Positions 53,961 to 64,000 of a stretch of 64,000 nt of DNA are shown in pieces. This stretch comes from Topomyia yanbarensis (taxonomy: Eukaryota > Arthropoda > Insecta > Diptera > Culicidae): positions 83,140,370-83,204,369 of the forward strand of contig NC_080671.1 in NCBI RefSeq assembly GCF_030247195.1, written 5' to 3'. Position 1 is the first letter of the stretch. Each line of letters starts with the position of its first letter. The notes under the pieces are model-generated. The model saw only the letters and a list, made by a program, of their open reading frames with translations. It was not told the origin of the DNA and did no database searches. The position numbers and the translations under genes are program-made.

Positions 53961-54497
53961 ATACTAGAAACATTAACGCGATTACCTCGATCTTTGCTGT
54001 GATTTTTTTTTGCTTGTTCGTAATTTAACTGCCGTGTCTTTGAACGATTGATTCCACAATATGCCGCACATTTTAAAAAACCCGTTAGCAGGTATTATCC
54101 AATTTAATCAGGAGTCATAAATCTTGCTCATCAAATTTGCGGTTAATATTATATTTGTTAACATTTAACCAGTCTGCACATCTATTAGGAAAAGCATGTA
54201 GTACATCATAGTTTGAAACATATATTGTCCTTGTTAAATGCGAATAACTTATAACCAAGCTTATAACCACGTCGTTTTGGTTCACGATTATAGAATTCCA
54301 AATATTCGTAAGGTAGATATACAATGCTGGAAAAAATTGAACCTATATGTTTTGGGCTGAGTCATCTGAGGAACCAACATCCAAAAAACTGATAAAATGC
54401 ATATCGATGTTTGAATATCCACGATTTCCCTAAATTTATAAAGCATCGTGAACGCATGTTCAAATTTTTTCCCCTCAAACCTGAACAGAATCAAATT
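53961..54497. other. No gene recognised
   Basis: AT-rich; no supported feature. Confidence 0.3.
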
Positions 54498-54796
54498 AGG
54501 GACGATCCATAATTGACGTAGCATTTTTTGAGTGATTTTTAACACTTCCCGTCCCCATCGTAGCATTTCGTCACAAACCTCTTAATACCTCCCTGGTAAT
54601 TACGTAGCTTGACGGTAATTCTCCCCCCTTGTCCCCGTAAAATTAAAAAAAAAGAAGCGATGTTAGTTATTCCCCTTTAAAAAAGCTACGTAGCATAACA
54701 TGACCGCCTACCCCCTGTCGTCAGACATCATCACAAAATACAAAACTCCCCCCTCCCCATATAATGCTTCCTTTATTAATGGATGATCTATTGGCG
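54498..54796. mobile_element. Putative MITE with GATCCAT-type ends
   Basis: The left end GGGACGATCCATAATTGACG and the right end TTAATGGATGATC are imperfect inverted relatives. The interior carries GACGTAGC, ACGTAGCTTGACGG and AGCTACGTAGC motifs and C-rich tracts in one half. No convincing target duplication, so boundaries are approximate. Confidence 0.45.
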
Positions 54797-55466
54797 ATAC
54801 CTGTTGCCTAATGTCCGCTCCACAAGCCATATGTTTTTAACTGACGTAGCGAAATAGGCTGAAAACCGCTAATATGGCCAGATGAATTTTATATTCAGAT
54901 TCAGCATTACACAATGAATCTGAATGATTCAACAGCTTGTATGTTCGTGAACCAAATCCACTAAATAATCAACCAAGCAACAAAGGACCACTATTCAAGA
55001 GAGAAGAGAATACTGATATACTCTCTTTCAATGATACTCGCAGCTGTCCATCATTATAATGATACGTGCTTATGCAAGCATATTAGCGTTCCTGTTTCTG
55101 TTTCCTCGTGCTGTTACTTCGGTATCCATAGCGGCAATTCATTCGGCTGGGGTGAAGGCAAGCGTTTTACTGAACCGTATTGTGGTTCGTTCGCGTTGAA
55201 TTTGAATGAATGGTGAAAGCTCTGCTCGCGCTGCCATCGCGTTGTTATATTCATGCACACGATACTTCCCGAGCGATTAGTGGCAATTTTAAGAGCGCGT
55301 TTAGTAGCGACCGGTGTGGGATTACACTGAAGTCTTTTTAAGCGGTTTTTATGCGATTTTTTTATTGCGATAGATCTTCTTGAATGCACATGCTTTAACA
55401 AAAGACATAAAATGTTCATATTTTTATTTTAGGTTATAAATTACTAGTCTTTGGGTTAAGGATATG
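54797..55466. other. No gene recognised
   Basis: No supported feature; a 101-codon minus-strand frame at 55,114-55,419 is unrecognised. Confidence 0.3.
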
Positions 55467-55662
55467 AGAAGCATTCTTTTCTTCTTTATTTTTTCGATTA
55501 TAGAGGTTTTAACCTTAAGGTCATTCGCCTCTTCGGGTTAGAAAAATCTCTTATGAAAAATTTCTAATCCTATGTGCGGGGTCGGGACCCGAACCCAGGT
55601 GCACTGCGTATAAGGCAATCGATTTACCAACTACGCTACGCCCACCCTGAAGAAGCATTCTT
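55467..55662 (-). mobile_element. tRNA-derived SINE with 12-bp target duplication
   Basis: The SINE (55,479-55,650) reads on the minus strand from GGTGGGCGTAGCGTAGTTGG, which includes the pol III A box TAGCGTAGTTGG, to GGTTCGGGTCC, a one-mismatch B box. A tRNA-unrelated body follows (AACCCGAAGAGGCGAATGAC, AACCTCTATAATCG), then an A-rich tail. AGAAGCATTCTT flanks both sides (55,467-55,478; 55,651-55,662). It would be transcribed by pol III and moved by a LINE in trans. Confidence 0.85.
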
Positions 55663-56149
55663 GATGCAGTGAAAATAAAAACAGAAAATGACTGAATACC
55701 TTTTTACCTTTTTCATAATAAAACTTATGCAATCGGTCGGAATTTCGACTTTTTAATCGAGGCCCGCAGAGCCGAATCTGTTATACCATACGACTCAGTT
55801 CGGCGAGATCGGAAAAAGTCTCTGAGCGTGTATTTTTTACTTGGTGATAAAGTTTTTACGCCGACCCGGCACACGTTTAGTAGTTAAACCATACTACCGA
55901 TTTCGTCCATTGTGTGCCAGAAGTGAGGGACTCTGAACAGAGAAGATAACTCTGAACCCTATTCCTCTAAACTTCACCAAGAAGTCCGACATTTGCCTGA
56001 TCCCCCGGATTCCATTTGACATGACTACTTCGGGGGGAGGCGTGCTAATGCACTTCACTTGATTCCAGGTCTAGCTGGTCGTGCTAGATTTCGCTTGTCT
56101 CATAACCGCCATATCAGTCCTGCACGGCATTATATCCTACATGCCCTCC
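55663..56149. repeat. Fragment of the ~0.9-kb repeat plus unassigned sequence
   Basis: ACCTTTTTCATAATAAAACT, TATGCAATCGG, GAGGCCCGCAGAGCCGA and CAGTTCGGCGAGATCGGAAA at about 55,708-55,825 match the right end of the ~0.9-kb family in minus orientation. The following 320 bp is not recognised and may be the leader of the GC-rich array. Confidence 0.45.
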
Positions 56150-56800
56150 TCTCTACGTTGACCAGTTGGATGCCGTGACCGATCCGACGATTCCGGTTGG
56201 GGGGGGGGGTGGCTTCCGGTTCACTGGTGCCCCAACGACCAGGGTCTGTCGCGTTCGGTGCTACTCGGCGTAGTTCCCGACGGTGGAGCTAGCCTACCTC
56301 GGCGGAGAGTTCCCCGACGAAAGAATGTCTCCTGCAACCGTTGACGGACACGTTATTCCTCCTTAGATGCAGTCCGACAGAGTGCCGAGGTCAGTCCAGC
56401 GATTCCTAGTGGAGGATTGCGTCCGGTTCACTGGCGTCACGATGATTCAAGCCGGCGATTCGCTACGGACTACTCGGAATAGTCCCCGACGGTGGATCTT
56501 TCCTACTCCGACGAAGAGTTCCCCGGCAGTGGAAGATCTTCCGAAACCGATACTACCCGGGCAGATGCCGAGGTCGGTCCTGCGTTTCTGGGTGGAGGGT
56601 GACTTCCAGTTGACAGGCGCCCCGACGAGCATCTGCCGGAGCTACTTCCCGATCTATTCGAACTAGTCCCCGGCGGTGGGCCTAGTCTACTCCGACGGAG
56701 AAATTTCCCGACGTTGAAATTTCTCTCGAAATCGTTATCTCGATGCTGGTCGGTTAGGTGCCGAGGTTAGTCTTGCGATTCCGGGGAGTCACAGTTCCGA
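56150..56800 (+). repeat. GC-rich ~190-bp tandem array
   Basis: Units begin near 56,165, 56,380, 56,568 and 56,758 with GTGCCGAGGTCAGTCC-like sequence. They continue with GCGATTCC-GG, GGTTCACTGGCG/CCCC, ACTCGGAATAGTCCCCGACG, GTGGA-CT-CCTACTCCGACG and GAGTTCCCCGACG. Period is about 188-190 bp, with the last unit partial. It contrasts sharply with the AT-rich surroundings. Tandem GC-rich monomers of this size occur as promoters in the 5' UTR of some LINEs, which is one possible origin. No ORF is supported. Confidence 0.65.
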
Positions 56801-57420
56801 CAGCATAAGTCATTAAGTGACTTTACGCTTGTCTGGACATGCCACAGACTCAGGTGATTCGCATTTAATGCCAAAAGATCCTGACTCCTGTGTTGCAGAA
56901 GAAAAAGAGTTAAGTAGCCGGGAAACTCTAAGCCTGCTCATATGGCCCTACTCCACTCTTTTCTCTAAACTTTCTTACTTCAAATCCTTGCTCTTCCTTG
57001 AGTACTATGGCTCTTAATATTGAAAAATATTTCACACCTTATGTGTTTTTACGCGGATTATCAAAGTTATGTGGTTTCTTATGCGGATTTTTTTTTGCAG
57101 TACTTACCCACGCATAAAAAAACTTCAGTGTATGTTATGATGCGTAGCCAAATCAGGTTTAGTTACGCTCCGGTACGGATGCTTTTAGCGTGAAGAATAT
57201 CGGACAAACAGGAAAATATGGACCACTAATAGTAACAAATCACTGAAGAAACCCTGCGAGAGTAACTGTCATGTGTTATAAGTTGGTAGATAGAAAAAAA
57301 TGGACGAATTAGTAATGCATATCTCCGTCTTAGCAGGGCAAATTCGTAACCGGACTCTATCCGAGTAGATCACCAAGCTGAGCTCAACGAATCACGGAAA
57401 CTGTTTTCGGTATGTTTATA
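56801..57420. other. No gene recognised
   Basis: It borders the hAT-type element; no supported feature. Confidence 0.3.
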
Positions 57421-57788
57421 CCTACTAGTAGGGTGACCATATCAGGCGAGTAAAAAACCAGGACAGTCAAAAGAGGACTCCTTTTCGTTTCCTCTCTCGA
57501 ACGTGCATGGTGAAATATTCCCCAGGTTTTCGGCAACCATTAAAAAAATTCTGGGAGTCTAACGGGCCCAGCTCTGCGAGAATATTTTTCGTGAGATTTC
57601 AATGATCGAGCGGCTTACGAGACCGAATATTTTGAGATCTTCTACGAGGACTGGTGAGGAGTCCTCAGCGCTGAATGTACATCATTGATGAAAAGCAGAA
57701 ACATGAATGATCCCAAGTAACTTCCCTCAGCTATGCCTGATGTTGAAGTTAATATAGGGTTATGTAAATCTTCAATGACAACCATTAT

Positions 57789-59915
57789 CGATTTATTTAT
57801 TTATTTTATTTATCATCTGACCTGGTTGGTCTTAATGAATGTGGGGATGGGGAAAAGCCAATTTGAGTGAAACAACTCTTCTCAAATTGGCATAAAAACC
57901 CCATATCTTTTCAATTGAATACACAATACAGAACTTAACAATAACAATAATAACTTAACAATAAAAATAAAAGACAAAAAAGGAAACAAAACAGGCTAAT
58001 ACAAAAAAGTAAAGAAAAAGTAAAAAAATATATATAAAAGAAAAGCAGCACATAAAACTACAGATTAAAAAGCCGTCGGTAAATAACTGTCAAGTCAGAG
58101 ACTCCTTAGCAGCCGGTTCTTGTAAGTGGTGGATGACATGTTGAAATCGAAATCCGCAAACACCTCGTTGAATATGGCAGACATGAAACGAATCGGATCA
58201 TGACCACCATATAAGGAGTTCCTATGTTCCAACAGCAAAAAGCTTCGTTGACGGTGCACACGTTCTGGTGCATAGATGTGGAGTTGACCTAATAATTCCG
58301 GCGTATCTAACTCACCTAGAAGAATCTTAGCGACGAAAACAGCTTGGGCTACTCTCCTTCTCGTTTCAAGCGTGTGTAGACCTAATAATTTACAGCGGTC
58401 TTCGTATGGCGGAAGATTAATAGGGTCCTGCCACGGAAGGCGTCTTAATGCATAACGAACGAATTTTCTTTGAATTGCTTCAATTCTTGCTATCCATGTT
58501 GCTTGATACGGACACCATATTATGGAGTTAGATTCCAATATCGACCGTACCAATGTGCAGTACAGTGAGCGAAGACAAAGAGGGTCGTTAAATTCATTCG
58601 AAATTTTAAACATGAATCCCATCTGGCGGTTTGCTTTGTTAATGATATAGTCGAAGTGAGGTCGGAAAGTGAGTGCAGAATCTAAAGTTTATTTTGTTTA
58701 TTTTGTTTAATACATCAACAGGCATATCAAAGCCCCAATGATGTTAGCCTAAATACTAATCTTATTTCTAATACTCAAGTCGCACATAAAAAGTGACTCC
58801 AAGGTCACAGACTTGTCGTACACCCTCAAGATGTTGATCTCCAATAACAGTAGTCGTACGAAATTGGCTTGTGCTTGCGATGATACGATATTACACTGCA
58901 CTTGTGAATACTAATTGTAAGCGAATTTAAGGAGCACCAGTCATTGAAAGTGTCCAAGAGCTGTTGTAAAACTAAGCAATCCCTGATGCACTTGACGATC
59001 ATGTATAATTTAACGTCATCAGCGTAGAATATACAAAAACCCAGTGGTAATACCGTGGCTAGATCATTGATAAAGAGTGTGAATAAGAGTGGGCCCAAGT
59101 TACTTCCTTGGGGAACACTCGAGTTGTTCGTAACAGGGGCAGAGAACACACATCCAATTTTTACTACAAGTGTTCGATCTCTAAGATATGATTGGAGCCA
59201 ACGGATCAGGTCAAGAGACACTCCTAATAACTTCAGCCGTTCCAAAAGTATTTCGTGATCAACTCTGTCAAATGCTGATTTCAAGTCGGTGTATACAGTG
59301 TCAACCTGAACACCAGCGTCCATATTACGTAAGCAGAATGACACGAATTGAGCGAGATTCGTGGAAGTTGATCTTTTTGGTATGAATCCGTGTTGATCAG
59401 GGGAAATGTAGCTTTGGCAAGATGCAGAGAGCACATCGTTCATTATGATCTCAAAAACTTTGGAGCAGGCACACAACGATGTAATTCCTCTGTAATTTTC
59501 AACATTTCGCCGATCTCCTTTTTTGAATACAGGAAACATAATTGATCTTTTCCAGCTGGAAGGATAACGACACTGCCTGAAGGAACTGTTGAATAGAGTT
59601 GTCAGCGGTAAAATTAGTACATCCGCGCATTTCTTGAGAACACATGAAGGTATGCCGTCAAGACCAGGAGTGATTGAATATTTGAGCTTGTTGATTGCTG
59701 CAATAACCTGCGCAAAATGATATTTGGCGAAACGACAGCGTGTACGGCAATACAATCGAAGTGCCTTAGATCAGAGCCGTTTAAGATATCGTAGATGTGC
59801 ATTACCCCACGGTGGCTTACGAGCTGGCCTACGCAAAGGAACATAATCAGCCATGAGAGCATTAATCACGGCAGTGAAATATTTAATCTGAGACGAAACT
59901 CTTTCAGCTCTTTAT
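57789..59915 (-). pseudogene. Jockey-type LINE pseudogene (RT)
   Basis: Minus strand. The 5' scrap reads ADYVPLRRPARKPPWGNAHL with a stop in the following segment and leads, after a deletion, into the RT. The 309-codon block (59,755-58,826) has LKYSITPGLDGIPSCVLKK, FKKGDRRNVENYRGI, SPDQHGFIPKRST, YTDLKSAFDRVDH (motif A), VPQGSNLGPLLFTLFINDL and FYADDVKLY (catalytic YADD), then a frameshift. The C-terminal block (58,690-58,095) reads LTFRPHFDYIINKANRQMGF, SIIWCPYQATWIARIEAIQRK and LLGLHTLETRRRVAQ. No RNase H. The 3' tail is AAATAAATAAAT near 57,789. The 5' end is truncated and endonuclease is absent. A 101-bp insertion splits it at 58,689. Confidence 0.85.
58684..58794 (-). mobile_element. 101-bp LINE 3'-end insertion inside the RT pseudogene
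   Basis: 58,689-58,789 is flanked by AAAGT (58,684-58,688; 58,790-58,794). Ignoring the insert, the flanks rejoin in the expected V-T-L-D-S context. The minus strand ends ATTAAACAAAATAAACAAAA, a simple-repeat tail typical of LINE 3' ends, so a severely 5'-truncated element landed here. Confidence 0.65.
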
Positions 59916-59984
59916 TGTTCCATTAAGATCGATGTTATAATAAGAACATTCATTTTCATTTATTTAGTTCAACATCAATTTCAT

Positions 59985-61266
59985 GATAACACTGAATCAA
60001 CAATTTGTCTCCACAATACTCGATTTGTAGCTGCAGCTCGTTAACGTCGGTTAAACTTGTCTTGGTCCGCCCATCGTGTACCAACCGGATCATTAGCGAA
60101 CACCATCTTTGCAGGATTGTTGTCCGGCATTCTTGCAACATGTCCTGCCCACCGTATTCCTTTGACCACCTTTCGGATACTGGGTTTGCCATAGAGTGCA
60201 GCGAGCTCGTGGTTCATCCTTCGCCGCCACACAACGTTCTCCTGCACACCGCCGAAGATCGTCCTTAGCACCCGTCGCTCGGAAACTCCTAGCGCTTACA
60301 GGTCCTTCTCGAGCATGGTCCAAGTATCGTGCCCGTAGAGAACCATCGGTCTTATAAGCGTTTTGTACATGGTGAATTTGGTGCGGGGGTGAATTTTTCT
60401 TGACAACAGTTTCTTCTGGAGCCCATAGTAGGCCCGACTTCCACTGATGATGCGTCTTCGGATTTCACGGCTCACGTTATTGTCAGCCGTTAATAAGGAT
60501 CCTAGGTAGACAAAATCCTCCACTACCTTGAAGGTATCCCCGTCGATCGTAACGCTATTTCCTAGCCGGATCCTGTCGTTTTCGGTGCCGCCTACCAGCA
60601 TATACTTTGTTTTGGACGCATTTACCACCAGTCCGACCTTCGCTGCTTCGCGTTTCAGGCGCGTGTACAGGTCTGTCACCGTTCCAAATGTTCGGGCGAT
60701 AATGTCTATGTCGTCCGCGAAGCATACAAATTGGCCGGATTTCGTGAAGATCGTGCCCCGGCTGTTGAGCCCGGCTCGTCGCATCACACCTTCCAGAGCG
60801 ATGTTGAATAGTAGACAAGAGAGTCCATCACCTTGTCTCAGTCCCCGTCGAGATTCGAATGGACTGGAAAGTTCACCCGAAATCCTTACGCTGTTCTGTA
60901 CACCGTCCATCGTTGCTTTGATCAGTCGAGACAGCTTCCCGGGAAAGCTGTTTTCGTCCATGATTTTCCATAGCTCTACGTGTATGCCGCCTTGAAGTCG
61001 ATGAACAGGTGATGCGTTGGGACCTGGTATTCACGGAATTTCTGGAGGATTTGCCGTACGGTGAAGATCTGGTCCGTTGTCGACCGGCCATCGATGAAGC
61101 CGGCTTGATAACTTCCCACGAACTCATTTACTTTAGGTGATAGACGACGGAAGATGATCTGGGATAGCACTTTGTAGGCGGCATTCAAAATGGTGATCGC
61201 TCGGAAGTTCTCACACTCCAAATGGTCGCTTTCTTGTGAATGGGGCAGATCACATGATAAGAACAT
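59985..61266 (-). pseudogene. RTE-type LINE reverse-transcriptase pseudogene
   Basis: Minus strand. 61,266-60,976 reads ECENFRAITILNAAYKVLSQ, YQAGFIDGRSTTDQIFTVRQ and HHLFIDFKAAY, then breaks: roughly 15 bases after motif A are missing. The next block (60,961-60,296) has SPFESRRGLRQGDGLSCLLF, FADD at codons 81-84 after its first ATG, VNASKTKYMLVGG and VYLGSLLTADNNVSREIRRR. It then meets an in-frame TAA at 60,298-60,296 just after WTMLEKDL. The frame resumes as VSERRVLRTIFGGVQEN, MNHELAALYGKPSI and GHVARMPDNNPAKMVF, followed by frameshifted RAAATNRVLW-QIVD. This is the RTE/F52C9.6-like group as I know it. Endonuclease is missing; it is inactive. Confidence 0.82.
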
Positions 61267-62718
61267 GTGTAGCGTGAAAATGCTTACCTATATCTAGTAA
61301 TCAAAACTATCCACAAATCGTATTCTACATACATTTTATTACTGTTTCTACGTTCCCCGCTTCGCTTTCTGTTCCTTTTCTTCTTCCTGAACGCTACTTA
61401 CTAGGCCCAACGAGCCATCTCTTCCTTACACTAGCTTACGTGCACTCGCACTAGTTATGCTCTCGGGTTTTGCACTTTCCGCACACCCCGTCGGCCGGGT
61501 CAGGTCGTCGCGCCTCACAGAAGTTATCAGCTCCCGCACAAGAATCAGCTTCCAAACAACGAATTAGCTTCCAAAACAAAGATTCAGTTTCCAGAATAAG
61601 GCCCTCTGCATAGGCGCTTTTTGCAGCGCTACGACTCGCCTAACCGCCTGTTCGGTGTTACTGTCTTCCAGTGGGTAACCCTCCCTGGAACACGGAGTCG
61701 TTTCCGAGCACTCGTTTAGCGCAAATCTATTCGGTATTTTTGCTGATCTACTCCGTGTTTTATGCCTAACAAATTCCTCGCATTTTTGCACGCTTCCTTT
61801 AGGGTAATGCGACTAGTTCCACGCACTCTACACTCTGGTCGAATCGCTTTGATCCGAAGGTATCGGAGTCAAAAGATTCATTCGGTGCTACAGTCGGTTT
61901 ATTATTCGCGGGCGAAACCCTCACGGCACACTTTTTTCTTCCAGGTGACGATCTTATAGCCGACCACTCGTGTCGATTCACTCCACTACGAATGAAATTT
62001 TCAGTCTGAGCGGAAGGACGGTTGACAGCTGCTTTGCTTGCAGCTAATTTGTTGCTCGGCACTGTGATCAAGCAAGTGTGTGACAAAACTTAACGAAGGG
62101 GGTGTTCGAATAGTGCGTTTAATAAATGCTAACGACAACTGAACTAATTCGCGTACTAAAACACAATTCTAACGTAACACATGATTGATTACCAACTAGA
62201 AACTAAACTAAATAACTAAAATATGATACTTACAATATTTAAAACTAAATCTATTTGTCTGATAAAATCTAAAACGTGAACATGGCGAAATGCAAATAAA
62301 GAGAAACATAGCTGGTAGAATTATCGCAGAATTCTACCAGAGCTATTTTAAAAATATTGGCTGGTACGAAATCTTCACGGATATCTGCCGGCTGCAAGAT
62401 TTTGTACCAAGCGCACTACAGTTTATTCATATGTCTCGTTCTTATGAGTGTTTAATAGTTTCTCTTCACAATGTTCATGTAAAAAAGTAAGTTGAAAAGA
62501 AAAATAACGAGGCGCTATTGAAAAAATAAAAAGTGATACCGCACAACACAATTGGGAAATTCGAGGCTTTGTCTCTCGTTTTCTGCTTGAGAGTTGATTT
62601 ACGTTGCAGTTATGGCTGTGGTGTGTTTGTGGAGAAAACCAGGGCAAATCAAGCGTTTTCCTCGACATCCCAGGACACCAGGACAGCAAATTTAAAACCA
62701 GGACGTATGGTTACCCTA
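61267..62718. other. Interior right part of the hAT composite, no gene recognised
   Basis: Three ~22-bp direct repeats lie at 61,533-61,595 (GAATCAGCTTCCAAACAACG, GAATTAGCTTCC, GATTCAGTTTCC). Unrecognised frames include 61,799-62,086 on the minus strand. CACCAGGACAGCAAATTTAA and ACCAGGACGTATGG lead into the right terminus. Confidence 0.35.
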
Positions 62719-62726
62719 CCTACTAG

Positions 62727-64000
62727 TGGAGATTTTGTTGTTCCTCAATTAAATCAATAATTATCACGCAGATTATTTAATAACAACTTAATGGTTCAAT
62801 ATTTTATTGTTATATATTGTAAAACTCTTTAATACTATCGGAATCATAGTTTCATTGCAGCTTACTTCAATTTTATGAGCCTTTTAGCATTAATGTGTAT
62901 TGCACATAGTTACATATTTTCGTTCCAGAACGATCAATAACAGTGCTGCAACTAGTGAAAATTGCACAGCCAAGCTCAAGCAAGTCCCACCCTTGTTTCA
63001 ACGTACTAAAAGCATACACATCTAAAGTCACGTGAAACAAGACAACACATCAACGACAGAATGATTTCATTAAACCAATTGAAATTACCATTGATCGCAT
63101 TAAACCAACAAAACGGTCATTATAACTTTGTTATTCCATTATGGGCCAACTAAAATCGAAAAAAAAGTTTAGTGCAAATTGCTTTATGACAGCAATTCTC
63201 AAATAAATATAAACAGCATAAAACTTGCAGGCGGCCCCGGCGAGCGAAGCCCCTTCCCGGGCAAGCTGAACGAATAAGGAACAGGTCAAATCAGCAACCC
63301 GTGGACCGTAACGAAGAAGTGTTTCAATAAACGAGATGAAACGCCTCGGGTTGTGAAGTAATTTTCGGGGTGTCAATGAATCGTGTGCCATCTAAATGGG
63401 ACCCATTAGGGAAGGGGTTGTATTCGTGTACGTGTTAATGGATTTATGATCGGATTTTCTAACTAGGTAGGTACCGGGACTGTGTTATTAACTTGTTAGC
63501 AACTAAGCGGATGAGTAGATGAGGAAGATTTTGTTTTTATTTTTCACTCTCAGCCGAGAAAAGCTTGATGCAGCTCTAACTATGCAGGGATCCATGTTAA
63601 GCCTATGACTAATAGTCGAACAAGCTGCGAATCTGCGCAGCTTCATCTATGCACAATCGTCTTCATCTACAGCAGCAGCAGCAGCAGCAACACTCCCTGC
63701 AACGCAAGGCCATCGATCGTGGCTCTGAAGCATTGCGTTCCGGTAAATACCAGAAGCGCCATGTGTCTTCGGTGCATCCAAGCAGCAAACCGCGATGCCG
63801 GACCCGATCCGATCGGGTCCATCAGGCATCCCACAGTTGAAATTCAATATCTCCACCAGAGAGACATGTCATACTGATGTAAATTGATTAATCCGAAGCA
63901 AGACGAGGAAGAATTCTCGGCACTTGAATCTACCGGCGTAGAAACAGAGCTATCTTCGTAACAGTGGTGCCAGTTTTTCTCCACCATTAAGCTGTCCGTA
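62727..64000. other. No gene recognised; polyQ-like ORF at right edge
   Basis: A plus-strand frame at 63,649-63,840 reads MHNRLHLQQQQQQQHSLQRK because of a CAG tract at 63,669-63,689. Without splice or homology evidence I do not call it a gene. A GC-rich patch at 63,225-63,265 is unexplained. Confidence 0.3.
63669..63689. repeat. CAG microsatellite
   Basis: Seven CAG units in an otherwise unassigned region. Confidence 0.75.

Larger units (their letters stand above)
57429..62718. mobile_element. 5.29-kb hAT-type composite element
   Basis: The left end TAGGGTGACCATA and the right end TATGGTTACCCTA are inverted repeats with one mismatch. CCAGGAC follows at a similar distance inside both ends. 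CCTACTAG flanks the element exactly on both sides (57,421-57,428; 62,719-62,726). TAGGGT-ACCATA ends and an 8-bp duplication fit hAT transposons. No hAT transposase is recognised. The interior is occupied by two LINE pseudogenes, themselves nested, and by unrecognised sequence near the right end. Confidence 0.8.

Noticed and set aside
55575..55650. tRNA gene on the minus strand
   Set aside because: The box-containing head is fused to a tRNA-unrelated body with an A-rich tail and target duplications, so it is a SINE.
63649..63840. PolyQ protein gene
   Set aside because: Glutamines come from a CAG microsatellite and nothing else supports coding.

Overview
The window looks like intergenic or intronic DNA from a large, repeat-rich mosquito genome, most likely Aedes-like. 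That species call is an inference from repeat style: complete I-type non-LTR retrotransposons, R1- and RTE-type remnants, many short TIR elements, tRNA-derived SINEs and AT-rich spacers. I recognise no intact host protein gene. Nearly all supportable content is mobile DNA, decayed genes or satellite-like arrays.

Left part (1-24.6 kb). It holds a three-armed inverted repeat (about 1.3-3.1 kb), a gag-like ORF1 remnant, an R1-type pol pseudogene (5.6-7.5 kb), a piggyBac-type MITE, two pogo-like MITEs, a hAT-like element inside a ~105-bp satellite, three large copies of an unclassified repeat with internal monomers, two further LINE scraps and two tRNA-like modules.

Centre (24.7-42.4 kb). Two full-length, minus-strand non-LTR elements (6.37 and 6.16 kb) have target-site duplications, intact ORF1 and ORF2, equal 305-bp 5' UTRs, equal 1228-aa ORF2 products and the same 8-nt ORF1/ORF2 overlap. 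The 5.2 kb between them is a decayed replication-dependent histone cluster: remnants of H3 (+), H2B (-) and H4 (-), six histone-type 3' stem-loops (two with no recognisable gene), TATA boxes and duplicated spacers.

Right part (42.4-64 kb). It holds a TIR-bounded tRNA-like module, degenerate tandem repeats, a hAT MITE with an 8-bp duplication, a CpG-rich tandem array with a duplicated leader (49.2-52.9 kb), a tRNA-derived SINE with a 12-bp duplication, a GC-rich ~190-bp tandem array, and a 5.29-kb hAT-type element with an 8-bp duplication that encloses a jockey-type and an RTE-type LINE pseudogene. The jockey-type one is itself broken by a 101-bp insertion.

How it fits together: the window is a layered transposon landing site. 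The two I-type copies supply the only apparently functional genes (RNA-binding ORF1p and EN-RT-RNase H ORF2p). The best candidates for something undescribed are the histone graveyard, the CpG-rich leader-plus-monomer array and the nested hAT composite.
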